A stretch of 64,000 nucleotides of DNA. Origin: Candidatus Intricatilinea gracilis. GTDB lineage: Bacteria; Pseudomonadota; Gammaproteobacteria; Burkholderiales; Burkholderiaceae_C. The stretch covers positions 372,001 through 436,000 of the forward strand of contig JADJDQ010000001.1 of assembly GCA_016702605.1 (NCBI GenBank). Direction: 5' to 3'. Positions 25,162 through 34,016 of this stretch are shown piece after piece. The notes under the pieces were generated by a model. It was not told the DNA's origin, ran no database searches, and saw only the letters and a program-made list of their open reading frames with translations. Made by a program: the position numbers and the translations under genes. Numbering within the stretch: position 1 is the stretch's first letter; each line of letters opens with the position of its first letter.

Positions 25162-25178
25162 AGTTCATGTGTTGAACT
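25162..25178. promoter_or_regulatory. inverted-repeat operator 2, AGTTCA-N5-TGAACT
   Basis: A second copy of the inverted repeat, here extended to 7-bp arms (TAGTTCA-TGTGT-TGAACTA, 25161-25179). It ends about 30 bases before the hydratase ATG, a position where a bound repressor would block transcription. It lies 102 bases from operator 1, centre to centre. Confidence 0.65.
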
Positions 25179-25208
25179 ATCTTTGCGTCCGGCTTCAGGA
25201 ACCGCCCC

Positions 25209-26024
25209 ATGACCACAACGACCTTCTCCCCCGCCACCGGTGTGCTGGCCACACTCAATCTGCTCGACGTGACCGTCGGCGGCGCTGTCGTGCATCTGCG
25301 CCTGAACCGGCCGGCCAAGCGCAACGCGCTGTCGGACACCTTCATCCAGCAGTTGCACACCGCCATGATCAACCTGCCCGAGACGGCTCGTGCGGCGGTG
25401 ATCAGCGGCAAGGGTGACCACTTCTGCGCCGGGCTCGACCTGTCGGAACTGGTCGAACGCGACATCGGCTCGGGTGTGCTGCATTCGCGCATGTGGCACG
25501 CGGCGTTCGACGCCGTGCAGTTCGGCCGGGTGCCGGTCGTTGCCGCGTTGCACGGCGCCGTGGTGGGCGGCGGGCTGGAACTGGCCTCGGCCTGCCACAT
25601 CCGGGTGTCGGACGACACCACCTACTTCGGGCTGCCCGAAGGCCAGCGCGGCATCTTCGTCGGCGGCGGCGGCTCGGTGCGTATCCCGCGCCTGATGGGT
25701 GTGGCGCGCATGACCGACCTGATGCTCACCGGCCGTGTCTACGACGCCGCCGAAGGCCTGGCCGCCGGCCTGACGCAATACGTCGTGCCCAAGGGCACGC
25801 AACTCGACAAGGCGCTGGCGCTGGCGCAACGTATCGCCACCAACGCACCCATGTCCAACTACGCCGTGATGCATGCGCTGCCGCGTATCGCCGACCAGTC
25901 GCAGGACCAGGGACTGATGACCGAATCACTCATGGCCGCGGTGGCCGAAAGCACGCCCGAGGCGCAGGACCGCCTGCGTGCCTTTCTCGAAGGCCGCGCC
26001 GGCAAGGTCGTGAAGACCAACTGA
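25209..26024 (+). CDS. enoyl-CoA hydratase/isomerase (crotonase) family protein, feruloyl-CoA hydratase candidate
   Basis: A 271-residue crotonase. The oxyanion-hole segments are FCAGLDLSEL and the GAVVGGGLELASACHI region; the glutamate in FGLPEGQRGIF is at the position of a catalytic acid. CAGGAA precedes the ATG at 25209. Twelve bases separate its stop from the feruloyl-CoA synthetase start, so the two are co-transcribed. It would add water to the side-chain double bond of hydroxycinnamoyl-CoA. Whether it also has the retro-aldol lyase activity of Ech-type enzymes cannot be decided here; the SDR downstream points to a hydratase. Confidence 0.82.
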   Translation: MTTTTFSPATGVLATLNLLDVTVGGAVVHLRLNRPAKRNALSDTFIQQLHTAMINLPETARAAVISGKGDHFCAGLDLSELVERDIGSGVLHSRMWHAAFDAVQFGRVPVVAALHGAVVGGGLELASACHIRVSDDTTYFGLPEGQRGIFVGGGGSVRIPRLMGVARMTDLMLTGRVYDAAEGLAAGLTQYVVPKGTQLDKALALAQRIATNAPMSNYAVMHALPRIADQSQDQGLMTESLMAAVAESTPEAQDRLRAFLEGRAGKVVKTN

Positions 26025-26036
26025 GCCTGACACGCC

Positions 26037-27935
26037 ATGAGCAAGCCCACCTACCGCAGCGCCCCCGTCGGCGGCTGCACTTCGGCCGAGATCACCCGCG
26101 CGGCGGACGGCACGACACGCCTGACGTCGACCGAGCCGCTGCGCTGGTTTCCCGAACGGCTGACCGACTGCCTGGAAGAAACCGCTGCACGTTGGCCCGA
26201 CCGCACCCTGGTGGCCAAGCGCGAAGGCGCCAGCGGCGACTGGCGGCGCATCAGTTACGCCGAGATGCTGCAGCGCGTGCAGGCCATCGGCCAGGCGCTG
26301 GTGGACCGGGGCCTGAGCGCCGAGCGGCCGCTGGTGATCCTGTCGGACAACGACCTCGAACACTTCACCCTGTCGCTGGGCGCCATGTGGGCCGGTGTGC
26401 CGTACGCGCCGATCTCGCCGGCGTATGCCCTGCTGTCGCAGGACTTCGCCAAGCTGCGCCACATCCTGACCACGCTCACGCCGGGCCTGGTGTTCGCGGC
26501 CAACGGCAGCGCCTTTGCGCGCGCCATCACGGCTTGTGTGGGGGATGACGTCGGTCTCGTCTTCACCACCGGCGCGGTCGAAGGCCGAGCGCACACCAGC
26601 TTCGACAGCCTGCTGGCCACCGTGCCCGGCGCCAGCGGCGCAGCGGCGCATGCGGCGGTGGGGCCGGACACGATCGCCAAGTTCCTGTTCACCTCGGGCT
26701 CGACCAAACAACCCAAGGGTGTGATCAACACGCAGCGCATGCTCTGCGCCAACCAGCAGATGATCCGCCAGTGCATGGCGTTTCTGGCCGATGAGCCACC
26801 GGTGCTGGTCGACTGGCTGCCCTGGAACCACACCTTCGGCGGCAACCACAACTGCGGCATCACGCTGTACAACGGCGGCACGCTCTACATCGACGAGGGC
26901 AAACCCACACCCGCTGGCATCGCCCAGACGCTGCGCAACCTGCGCGAGATCTCGCCCACGGTGTACTTCAACGTGCCCAAGGGGTTCGAGGAAATCGCCG
27001 TCGCGATGGACACCGACGACGTGCTGCGCCAGTCGTTCTTCAAGCGTGTGCAGGCCTTCTTCTTTGCCGGCGCCGGCCTGTCACAAGCCGTGTGGGACCA
27101 GCTCGACGCCCACGCCGAACACACCATCGGTGAACGGGTGATGGTGCTCACCGGCCTGGGCATGACCGAAACGGCGCCGTCATCGATGTTCGCCATGGGC
27201 ACCGAGGTGAAGTCGGGCGACATCGGCCTGCCTTGCCCGGGTGTCGAGATCAAGCTCGTACCCCAAGGCAACAAGACGGGTGACAAGGTCGAGGTGCGGT
27301 TTCGCGGCCCCAACCTCATGCCCGGCTACTGGCGTGCGCCCGAACAGACGGCCGAAGCCTTCGACGACGAAGGGTTCTACTGCACTGGCGACGCGGTCAA
27401 GTTCATCGACCCGGCGCACCCCGGCAAGGGCCTGGCCTTCGACGGCCGGATCGCCGAGGACTTCAAGCTCTCGACCGGCACCTTCGTGAGCGTGGGCCCG
27501 CTGCGCGCCCGCGTCATCGCCGCGGGCGCGCCGTACGTGCAGGACGCCGTCGTCACCGGCATCAACCGCGACGACATCGGCCTGTTCATCATTCCGCGCC
27601 TGGACGAATGCCGCGCCCTGGTGGCGCGCGCCGTCGATGCCGTCGGCCTGGACGGTGCGACAGCCGCCAAACGCCCTGCGCCCGAACTGCTGCACAGCGC
27701 ACCGGTGCGCGCCGTGTTCCAGAAGCTGGCCGACGAGCTCTGGGCCGCCGGCACAGGCAGCGCCAACCGCGTGGCACGCCTGCACGTGCTGGCCGAGCCG
27801 CTGTCGATCGACAAGGGTGAAGTCACCGACAAGGGTTCGGTCAACCAGCGCGCGGTGCTGACGCACCGCGCCGCGCTGGTCGATTCGCTTTATGAAGGTG
27901 ACGACCCGTTCGTGATCCTGCCGCGCAAGGGCTGA
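26037..27935 (+). CDS. feruloyl-CoA synthetase (acyl-adenylate forming)
   Basis: A 632-residue ANL-superfamily ligase with the AMP-binding motif FTSGSTKQPKG at about residues 218-228. The pattern LPWNHTFGGNHN, VYFNVPKGFEE and LGMTETAPS, and the long C-terminus lacking the usual A10 lysine region, are those of feruloyl-CoA synthases. It activates ferulate or p-coumarate with ATP and CoA, the first committed step of hydroxycinnamate breakdown. The gene follows the hydratase by 12 bases and is followed by the SDR gene after 107 bases. Confidence 0.88.
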   Translation: MSKPTYRSAPVGGCTSAEITRAADGTTRLTSTEPLRWFPERLTDCLEETAARWPDRTLVAKREGASGDWRRISYAEMLQRVQAIGQALVDRGLSAERPLVILSDNDLEHFTLSLGAMWAGVPYAPISPAYALLSQDFAKLRHILTTLTPGLVFAANGSAFARAITACVGDDVGLVFTTGAVEGRAHTSFDSLLATVPGASGAAAHAAVGPDTIAKFLFTSGSTKQPKGVINTQRMLCANQQMIRQCMAFLADEPPVLVDWLPWNHTFGGNHNCGITLYNGGTLYIDEGKPTPAGIAQTLRNLREISPTVYFNVPKGFEEIAVAMDTDDVLRQSFFKRVQAFFFAGAGLSQAVWDQLDAHAEHTIGERVMVLTGLGMTETAPSSMFAMGTEVKSGDIGLPCPGVEIKLVPQGNKTGDKVEVRFRGPNLMPGYWRAPEQTAEAFDDEGFYCTGDAVKFIDPAHPGKGLAFDGRIAEDFKLSTGTFVSVGPLRARVIAAGAPYVQDAVVTGINRDDIGLFIIPRLDECRALVARAVDAVGLDGATAAKRPAPELLHSAPVRAVFQKLADELWAAGTGSANRVARLHVLAEPLSIDKGEVTDKGSVNQRAVLTHRAALVDSLYEGDDPFVILPRKG

Positions 27936-28042
27936 GACAGGCCAACGCCGCCGCAGCCACCCGATACGAACCGTCGACCTGGCCACACCCGCAACAAGAC
28001 GTGCCGGCCCGGTCGACCACAGCAGACCCACAGGAGACTTCG

Positions 28043-28825
28043 ATGCAGCTTTCAGCAGGACACACCGCCCTGGTCACCGGCGCCGGCTCGGGCCTGGGTG
28101 CGGCGGTGGCGCGTGAATTTGCGCGCCTGGGCGCCAAGGTGGCGGTGCTCGACGTCAACGAGGCGGGCGCACACGCCGTGGCGGCCGAGATCGTTGCCGC
28201 CGGTGGTGCGGCTCTGGCCTGCCGCTGCGACATCACCGACAGCGCCAGCGTCAGCGCGGCCCTGGACGCGGTCGAGGCCGCCCTCGGCCCGGCGCGCGTG
28301 CTCATGAACGTGGCCGGCATCGGCGGCGCCAAACGTATCGTCGGCAAGGACGGCAGCGCTTCGCCGCTGGAAGACTTCGAACGTGTCATCAAGGTCAACC
28401 TGATCGGCACCTACAACATCACCCGGCTGTTCGCCGCCCGCGTTGTGACACTCGACCCGCTCGAAGACAACGAACGCGGCGTGATCATGAACACCGCCTC
28501 GGTGGCGGCCTACGACGGCCAGATCGGCCAGGAGGCCTACGCCGCGTCCAAGGGCGGGCTGGTCGGGCTGACGTTGCCGCTGGCGCGCGACCTGGCGCAG
28601 TTCGGCGTGCGCGTGGTCACCGTGGCGCCGGGTCTGTTTCTCACACCGCTGATGCACCAGTTGCCGGCGGCGGTGCAGGCGTCGCTGGCCGAAGGTATTC
28701 CGTTTCCCAAACGGCTGGGCAAACCCGAGGAGTTCGCATCGCTGGCGGCGCATATCGTCGGCAATGTGCATCTGAACGGCGAAGTCATCCGCCTGGACGG
28801 TGCCGTACGCCTGGCGCCGCGCTGA
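28043..28825 (+). CDS. short-chain dehydrogenase, 3-hydroxyacyl-CoA dehydrogenase type II-like
   Basis: A 260-residue classical SDR. The cofactor-binding motif TGAGSGLG is at about residues 12-19 and the active-site pair is Tyr166-x3-Lys170 in EAYAASKGG. The inserted segment (LDPLEDNERGVI) and the end with VIRLDGAVRLAPR match type II 3-hydroxyacyl-CoA dehydrogenases. AGGAG seven bases before the ATG sets the start at 28043. In this cluster it would oxidise the 3-hydroxyphenylpropionyl-CoA made by the hydratase. Confidence 0.85.
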   Translation: MQLSAGHTALVTGAGSGLGAAVAREFARLGAKVAVLDVNEAGAHAVAAEIVAAGGAALACRCDITDSASVSAALDAVEAALGPARVLMNVAGIGGAKRIVGKDGSASPLEDFERVIKVNLIGTYNITRLFAARVVTLDPLEDNERGVIMNTASVAAYDGQIGQEAYAASKGGLVGLTLPLARDLAQFGVRVVTVAPGLFLTPLMHQLPAAVQASLAEGIPFPKRLGKPEEFASLAAHIVGNVHLNGEVIRLDGAVRLAPR

Positions 28826-28879
28826 ACCACCTGCTGTTTCCCTGCTCCCCTGTTCCCGCCCCCGCCCCGAGTAAATCGA

Positions 28880-28891
28880 CCGACCGGTCGG
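28880..28891. promoter_or_regulatory. palindrome CCGACCGGTCGG upstream of the liv-type genes
   Basis: A perfect 12-bp palindrome 66 bases before the substrate-binding protein ATG. Such GACCGGTC-centred palindromes are known as binding sites of TetR-type repressors. No TetR gene is visible in the window, so the regulator would be encoded elsewhere. Confidence 0.45.
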
Positions 28892-28956
28892 ATTACTACC
28901 AATAGTCAATTTCACCCGCCCCCGGCACATTGCCCCACCCTCTGGAGGACGACACG

Positions 28957-30090
28957 ATGAAACTTCGCATCACTTTTGCTGCAGCCCTGCTGTCACTTGC
29001 CGGCGCCGCTCAGGCCGACATCACCATCGGTGTGAGCCTGCCGCTCACCGGCCCGGCCAATGGCCTGGGCATCCCGATGCAGAACGCCTTCAAGCTGTGG
29101 CCGACCAGCATTGCCGGCGAAAAGCTCAACATCATCGTGCTCGATGACGCCACCGACCCGTCCAAGGGTGTGCAGAACGCCAAGCGCTTCGTCACCGAAG
29201 ACAAGGCCGACCTGGTGATCGGCTCGGCCGCCACGCCGGTGGCCATCGCCATGTCGGGCACGCTGGCCGACAGCGGCACGGTGCAATACATGGCCTCACC
29301 TGCCGCGCTGCAGGCCGGCAAGGACACCTGGGCGTTCCGCCTGCCGCAGTCCAACGCCGTGATGTCACACGCCGTGCTGAACCACATGGTCAAGCAGGGT
29401 GTGAAGACCGTCGGTTTCCTGGGCTACACCGACGCCTACGGCGAAGGCTGGCTGCGTGACTTCCAGGACGAAGCCAAACGGATGGGCGTGGACGTCAAGA
29501 TCATCGCCACCGAACGATTCGCCCGCGCCGACACCAGCGTGACCGCCCAGGCGCTCAAGCTCAACGCCGCCAACCCGGACGCCATGTTGATCGTCGCCTC
29601 GGGTTCGGGCGCCGCCATGCCACACAAGGCCGTGGTCGAACGTGGCTTCAAGGGCAAGATCTACCAGACCCACGCCGCAGCCACCAAGGACCTGATGCGT
29701 ATCGGCGGCAAGGACGTCGAAGGTGCCTTCGTCGTGTCGGGCCCCTGCGTGATCGCCGAGCAACTGCCGGAGAGCCACCCGTCCAAGAAGATCGCCATCG
29801 ACTTCGTGCAGAAGTACGAGAAAGTCTACGGCGCTGGCAACCGCAACCAGTTCGCCGGCCACGCGTATGACGCGCTGCTGGTGCTGGAAAAGGTGGTGCC
29901 CGTGGCGCTGAAGAAGGGCAAGCCGGGCACCAAGGAGTTCCGCGCCGCGTTGCGTGACGCCACCGAGAACATGGGCCGCACGGTGGTCTCGCACGGCGTG
30001 TTGACCTACTCCAAGGACAACCATTGGGGCTTCACGACAGAGACCGGCGTGATCCTCAAGGTCGTCAATGGCGACTGGAAAGTCGAGTAA
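28957..30090 (+). CDS. ABC importer substrate-binding protein, branched-chain amino-acid (LivK) type
   Basis: A 377-residue periplasmic binding protein with a Sec signal (ALLSLAGAAQA, cleavage near residue 20) and the type I fold pattern IGVSLPLTGPANGLG. GGAGG before the ATG at 28957 gives a good start. LivK-type proteins of this subgroup often bind aromatic acids instead of amino acids. Given the neighbouring genes, hydroxycinnamates or other phenylpropanoids are likely ligands; this is inferred from context. The permease and ATPase genes follow. Confidence 0.87.
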   Translation: MKLRITFAAALLSLAGAAQADITIGVSLPLTGPANGLGIPMQNAFKLWPTSIAGEKLNIIVLDDATDPSKGVQNAKRFVTEDKADLVIGSAATPVAIAMSGTLADSGTVQYMASPAALQAGKDTWAFRLPQSNAVMSHAVLNHMVKQGVKTVGFLGYTDAYGEGWLRDFQDEAKRMGVDVKIIATERFARADTSVTAQALKLNAANPDAMLIVASGSGAAMPHKAVVERGFKGKIYQTHAAATKDLMRIGGKDVEGAFVVSGPCVIAEQLPESHPSKKIAIDFVQKYEKVYGAGNRNQFAGHAYDALLVLEKVVPVALKKGKPGTKEFRAALRDATENMGRTVVSHGVLTYSKDNHWGFTTETGVILKVVNGDWKVE

Positions 30091-30097
30091 TCGTGTG

Positions 30098-30132
30098 AGC
30101 CCCCGGCGCTGCGCGCCGGCCCCCGAGGGGCT
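30098..30132 (+). terminator. nested GC-rich hairpins between livK-like and livH-like genes
   Basis: An inner stem CCGGCGC/GCGCCGG (30103-30119, 3-base loop) lies inside an outer AGCCCC/GGGGCT pairing (30098-30103 with 30127-30132). It probably reduces read-through into the permease genes or protects the upstream mRNA, giving more binding protein than permease. There is no T-tract, so full termination is not certain. Confidence 0.45.
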
Positions 30133-30235
30133 GGGCGCGGCGTGCCGGACTGGGCCTTGATCCACCGGGCGCGTTGTTCGACGCCGCCACTTCATCTGCC
30201 GATGCCTTCGCCTAGCCAGGATCGCTGACCTCATC

Positions 30236-31273
30236 ATGGACTTCTCGATCGCCAGCATCCTGGCACTGGATGGCCTGACCAACGGCGCAATCTACGCGCT
30301 GCTGGCCATGGCCACGGTGCTGCTGTTCGCGGTGACTCGCGTCATCTTCATTCCGCAGGGTGAGTTCGTCGCGTTCGGCGCACTCACCCTGGCCATGCTG
30401 CAACTGGGCCAGGTGCCCGGCACGGTGTGGCTGCTGCTGGTGATGGCGCTGGTCGCGACCGCCACCGAGTTCTGGCACGACAGCCGCCGCGGTGTACCAA
30501 CCAAGCGCAAGTTGCGCAACGCGGCCATGACCCTGGCGGTGCCAGCGCTGGTGACCCTGATCACCCTGTGGGCCGCTCCGGCCAAGCTGCCGCTGATGTT
30601 TCAGGCGCTGCTGGCGCTGGCCATCGTCACCCCCATGGGTTCGCTGCTGTACCGGCTGGCCTACGAGTCACTGGCCGACGCCACCGTGCTGGTGCTGCTG
30701 ATCGTGTCGGTGGGTGTGCACTTTGCGCTCACCGGGCTGGGGCTGGTGTTCTTCGGCGCCGAGGGTTTCCGCAACCCGAGTTTCTGGGACGAACGATTCA
30801 GTGCCGGTGCCCTCATGTTGTCGGGCCAGACCATCATCATCCTGGGCGCGTCGTCCGCCCTCATCGTCATGTTGTGGCTGTTCTTCGAGAAGACGCTGTC
30901 CGGCCGCGCCCTGCGTGCCACCGCCGTGAACCGCCTGGGTGCCCGGCTGATGGGCATCTCGAGCAACGGCGCCGGGCGCATCAGCTTCACCATGGCGGCC
31001 TTCATCGGCGCGCTGTCGGGCCTGTTGATCGGGCCGAGCACCACGATCTTCTACGACAGCGGCTTTCTCATCGGCCTCAAGGGCTTCGTCGCCGCGGTGT
31101 TCGCCGGCCTGGCGAGTTACCCGCTCGCTGCCGTGGGTGCGGTGGGTGTGGGCCTGCTGGAAGCCTTCGGCTCGTTCTGGGCCAGTTCGTTCAAGGAAGT
31201 GATCGTCTTCACCGCCATCCTGCCCGTGCTGCTGTGGCGCTCGCTGCGCGACCCGCACAGTGACGAGGAATGA
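30236..31273 (+). CDS. ABC importer permease, LivH type
   Basis: A 345-residue integral membrane protein with about eight hydrophobic segments. The first motif NGAIYALLAMATVLLF and the later LGARLMGISSNGAGRISF region match LivH permeases. There is an unusually long soluble insertion of about 40 residues after the third segment (HDSRRGVPTKRKLRN). It overlaps no gene but ends 4 bases before the next ATG. With the fused LivM-LivG protein and LivF it forms the transporter. Confidence 0.85.
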   Translation: MDFSIASILALDGLTNGAIYALLAMATVLLFAVTRVIFIPQGEFVAFGALTLAMLQLGQVPGTVWLLLVMALVATATEFWHDSRRGVPTKRKLRNAAMTLAVPALVTLITLWAAPAKLPLMFQALLALAIVTPMGSLLYRLAYESLADATVLVLLIVSVGVHFALTGLGLVFFGAEGFRNPSFWDERFSAGALMLSGQTIIILGASSALIVMLWLFFEKTLSGRALRATAVNRLGARLMGISSNGAGRISFTMAAFIGALSGLLIGPSTTIFYDSGFLIGLKGFVAAVFAGLASYPLAAVGAVGVGLLEAFGSFWASSFKEVIVFTAILPVLLWRSLRDPHSDEE

Positions 31274-31277
31274 CCCG

Positions 31278-33101
31278 ATGACCACCACCACCTCCATCTC
31301 CTCGTCCGGCTCGCCGATCGGAAGGTATCTGCCTCTGGCGCTGGCGGCCATCCTGCTGGCCCTGCCGCAGCTGCCGGTGCCCGAGTTCTGGATCACCCAG
31401 CTCAACTACATCGGCCTGTGGGCGCTGGTGTCGCTGGGCCTGGTGCTGCTCACCGGCGTGGCTGGCCTGACCAGCTTCGGCCAGGCCGCATTTGTGGGCC
31501 TGGGCGCCTACACCTCGGCGTTTCTGGCCACCAAGTTCGCCGTGTCGCCGTGGATCACCGTGTGGGTGGGCGTGGCCATCACCATCGTGGTGGCGCTGGT
31601 GCTGGCAGCCATCACGCTGCGCATGTCGGGCCACTACCTGCCGCTGGCCACCATCGCCTGGGGGCTGTCGCTGTATTACACGATGTCGAACATGGAGTTT
31701 CTCGGCAAGTACGACGGCATCCTGGGTGTGCCGGTGATCGAGTTCTTCGGCATTCCCTTGCAGTCGGGTCGCAGCTACTTCTACCTGATCTGGATCGTGG
31801 CGCTGCTGGCGGCGGTGGCCGTGGTGCGGCTGCTCGATTCACGTACCGGCCGCGCCATCCGCTCACTCAAGGGCGGCATCACCATGGCCGAGGCCATGGG
31901 CATCTCGACCTACCGCTACAAGGTGATCGTGTTCGTGCTGGCGGCCATCCTCGCGTCACTCTCGGGCTGGTTGTTCGCGCACTTCCAGCGCACCGTCAAC
32001 CCGAGCCCGTTCGCCATCAGCAAGGGCATCGAGTTCCTGTTCATGGCGGTGCTGGGCGGTGTGGGCAATGTGTGGGGCGCCTTCACCGGCGCTGCGCTGG
32101 TCAAGCTGGTCGAAGACCAGTTGCAGGTACTGCTGCCGCGCCTGCTGGGCTCGAGTGGCAACTACGAGGTCATCGTCTTCGGTCTGGTGCTGGTGATCGT
32201 GCTCAAGTACGCGCCGCAAGGCCTGTGGCCCTACCTGATGAAGGCCGTGCAGGCGGTGGCAGGCCGCTGGCTGCCGCCCACCCAACGTGTGCGTGACTGG
32301 GGCGACGCCGCCAAACTCGAAGAACGCGACAAACCCCGGCGCGGCGAACTGCTGCTCGAGGTGGACAAGGCGCGCAAGCAGTTCGGCGGCCTGGTGGCGG
32401 TGAACGACGTAAGTTTCACCATCCGCGCCGGCGACATCGTCGGCCTGATCGGCCCCAACGGCGCCGGCAAGTCGACCACCTTCAACCTCATCACCGGTGT
32501 GCTCGAGCTCACCAGCGGTTCCGTCAGGTTCCGCGGTCAGCCGGTGAGTGGCCTGCCCTCGCGCGAGATCGCCCGGCGCGGCATGTCGCGCACCTTCCAG
32601 CACGTGAAGATGCTGCCCGACATGACGGTGCTCGAAAACGTGGCCCTGGGCGGCTATCTGCGCTCACACGCCGGTGTGGTCAAGGCCATGTTGCGGCTCG
32701 ATCGTGACGAAGAAAAACGCCTGTTCCTCGAAGCCGAAACCCAACTCGAACGCATCGGCATGGGCGGGCAGATGCACGAACTGGCCGGCAACCTGGCGCT
32801 GGGCCCGCAGCGCCTGATGGAGATCGCCCGCGCCCTGGCCACCGACCCGGCCCTGCTGCTGCTGGACGAACCCGCCGCCGGCCTGCGCCACAAGGAGAAG
32901 CAGGCGCTGGCCGCCGTGCTGCGCCAGCTGAAGGACGAAGGCCTGAGCATCCTGCTGGTCGAACACGACATGGACTTCGTGATGAACCTGACCGACCGCA
33001 TCGTGGTGATGGAGTTCGGCACCCGCCTGATCGAAGGCACACCTGCCGAGGTGCAGGCCAGCCCGAAGGTGCGTGCGGCGTATCTCGGGACGGAGCACTG
33101 A
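31278..33101 (+). CDS. fused ABC permease-ATPase, LivM-LivG type
   Basis: A 607-residue fusion. Residues about 20-310 are a LivM-type permease (many hydrophobic segments, GLTSFGQAAFVGLGAY). Residues about 360-607 are a LivG-type ATPase with Walker A GPNGAGKS, Walker B LLLLDEPAAGL and switch His in LVEHDMDFV. The ABC signature reads LALGPQRLMEIA instead of the usual LSGGQ-like sequence. Such fusions are common in Burkholderiales. The ATG at 31278 is preferred over one six codons upstream. Its stop is followed after one base by the LivF gene. Confidence 0.88.
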   Translation: MTTTTSISSSGSPIGRYLPLALAAILLALPQLPVPEFWITQLNYIGLWALVSLGLVLLTGVAGLTSFGQAAFVGLGAYTSAFLATKFAVSPWITVWVGVAITIVVALVLAAITLRMSGHYLPLATIAWGLSLYYTMSNMEFLGKYDGILGVPVIEFFGIPLQSGRSYFYLIWIVALLAAVAVVRLLDSRTGRAIRSLKGGITMAEAMGISTYRYKVIVFVLAAILASLSGWLFAHFQRTVNPSPFAISKGIEFLFMAVLGGVGNVWGAFTGAALVKLVEDQLQVLLPRLLGSSGNYEVIVFGLVLVIVLKYAPQGLWPYLMKAVQAVAGRWLPPTQRVRDWGDAAKLEERDKPRRGELLLEVDKARKQFGGLVAVNDVSFTIRAGDIVGLIGPNGAGKSTTFNLITGVLELTSGSVRFRGQPVSGLPSREIARRGMSRTFQHVKMLPDMTVLENVALGGYLRSHAGVVKAMLRLDRDEEKRLFLEAETQLERIGMGGQMHELAGNLALGPQRLMEIARALATDPALLLLDEPAAGLRHKEKQALAAVLRQLKDEGLSILLVEHDMDFVMNLTDRIVVMEFGTRLIEGTPAEVQASPKVRAAYLGTEH

Positions 33102-33102
33102 A

Positions 33103-33834
33103 ATGACCGACCTGCTGTCCGTCCACGACCTGCACGCCGGCTACGGCCGCGCCGAGGTGTTGACCGGCCTGAACCTGCGCCTGGCGCCGGGTTCGGTGGT
33201 CACCGTCATCGGCCCCAACGGCGCCGGCAAGTCCACCTTGCTCAATGCCCTGATGGGTGTGTTGCCGTCACAAGGCCAGGTGCTGTTCGACGGCAATACC
33301 CTGCAGGGTGTGACGCTCGAAGAACGTGTGCACGGCGGCCTGGCCCTGGTGCCCGAGAAACGCGAGCTGTTTTCGACCATGTCGGTCGAGGACAACCTGG
33401 TGCTGGGCGGCTGGCGCCAGCTGCGCGCCGGCAACAAGGCCTGGCGCGACGAGCTGGAGCGTGTCTACACCTTGTTCCCGCGCCTGAAGGAGCGGCGTGA
33501 GCAGCTCAGCGGCACCTTGTCGGGTGGTGAACGCCAGATGCTGGCCGTGGGCCGTGCGCTGATGGGCAAGCCCAAGCTGCTGATGCTGGACGAACCCAGC
33601 CTGGGTCTGGCGCCTCTGGTGGTGCGCGAGATCTTTCGCATCATCGACACGCTGAGGGGCGCCGGCGTGTCGATCCTGCTGATCGAACAAAACGCCCGCG
33701 CCGCACTGGAGGTGGCCGACTACGGTTATGTGCTCGAGACCGGCGCCATCGTGCTCGAAGGCCCCGCGGACCAGCTGCAACATGACCCGAGAGTGATCGA
33801 GACCTATCTCGGCGCACAGAAGAAGACGGATTGA
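33103..33834 (+). CDS. ABC importer ATPase, LivF type
   Basis: A 243-residue ATPase with Walker A GPNGAGKS near residue 39, signature LSGGERQMLA and Walker B LLMLDEPSLGL, all canonical. The segment RVHGGLALVPEKRELF matches LivF. It is translated directly after the LivM-LivG fusion (one base between stop and ATG) and completes the importer. The acyl-CoA dehydrogenase gene starts 182 bases downstream. Confidence 0.9.
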   Translation: MTDLLSVHDLHAGYGRAEVLTGLNLRLAPGSVVTVIGPNGAGKSTLLNALMGVLPSQGQVLFDGNTLQGVTLEERVHGGLALVPEKRELFSTMSVEDNLVLGGWRQLRAGNKAWRDELERVYTLFPRLKERREQLSGTLSGGERQMLAVGRALMGKPKLLMLDEPSLGLAPLVVREIFRIIDTLRGAGVSILLIEQNARAALEVADYGYVLETGAIVLEGPADQLQHDPRVIETYLGAQKKTD

Positions 33835-33843
33835 CGCTGGCAG

Positions 33844-33858
33844 CCCGCATGATGCGGG
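33844..33858 (+). terminator. short palindrome after the liv-type genes
   Basis: The 15-base palindrome CCCGCAT-G-ATGCGGG lies 9 bases after the LivF stop. It has no T-tract, so termination is only possible. Confidence 0.3.
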
Positions 33859-34016
33859 ATTGCTTGCGCCGGTGCGCGGCGGTCGTCGACACCCGCTGTC
33901 GACCTGCCCCAGCCGCCTGACCTGCATAGGCGGCTGCCGCCCTGACCGGGCCAGTCGTTTGCCTTTTGCTCTTACCCAGAAACGGCGCGCCACCACCGGC
34001 ACGCCGCGCCCACGCC

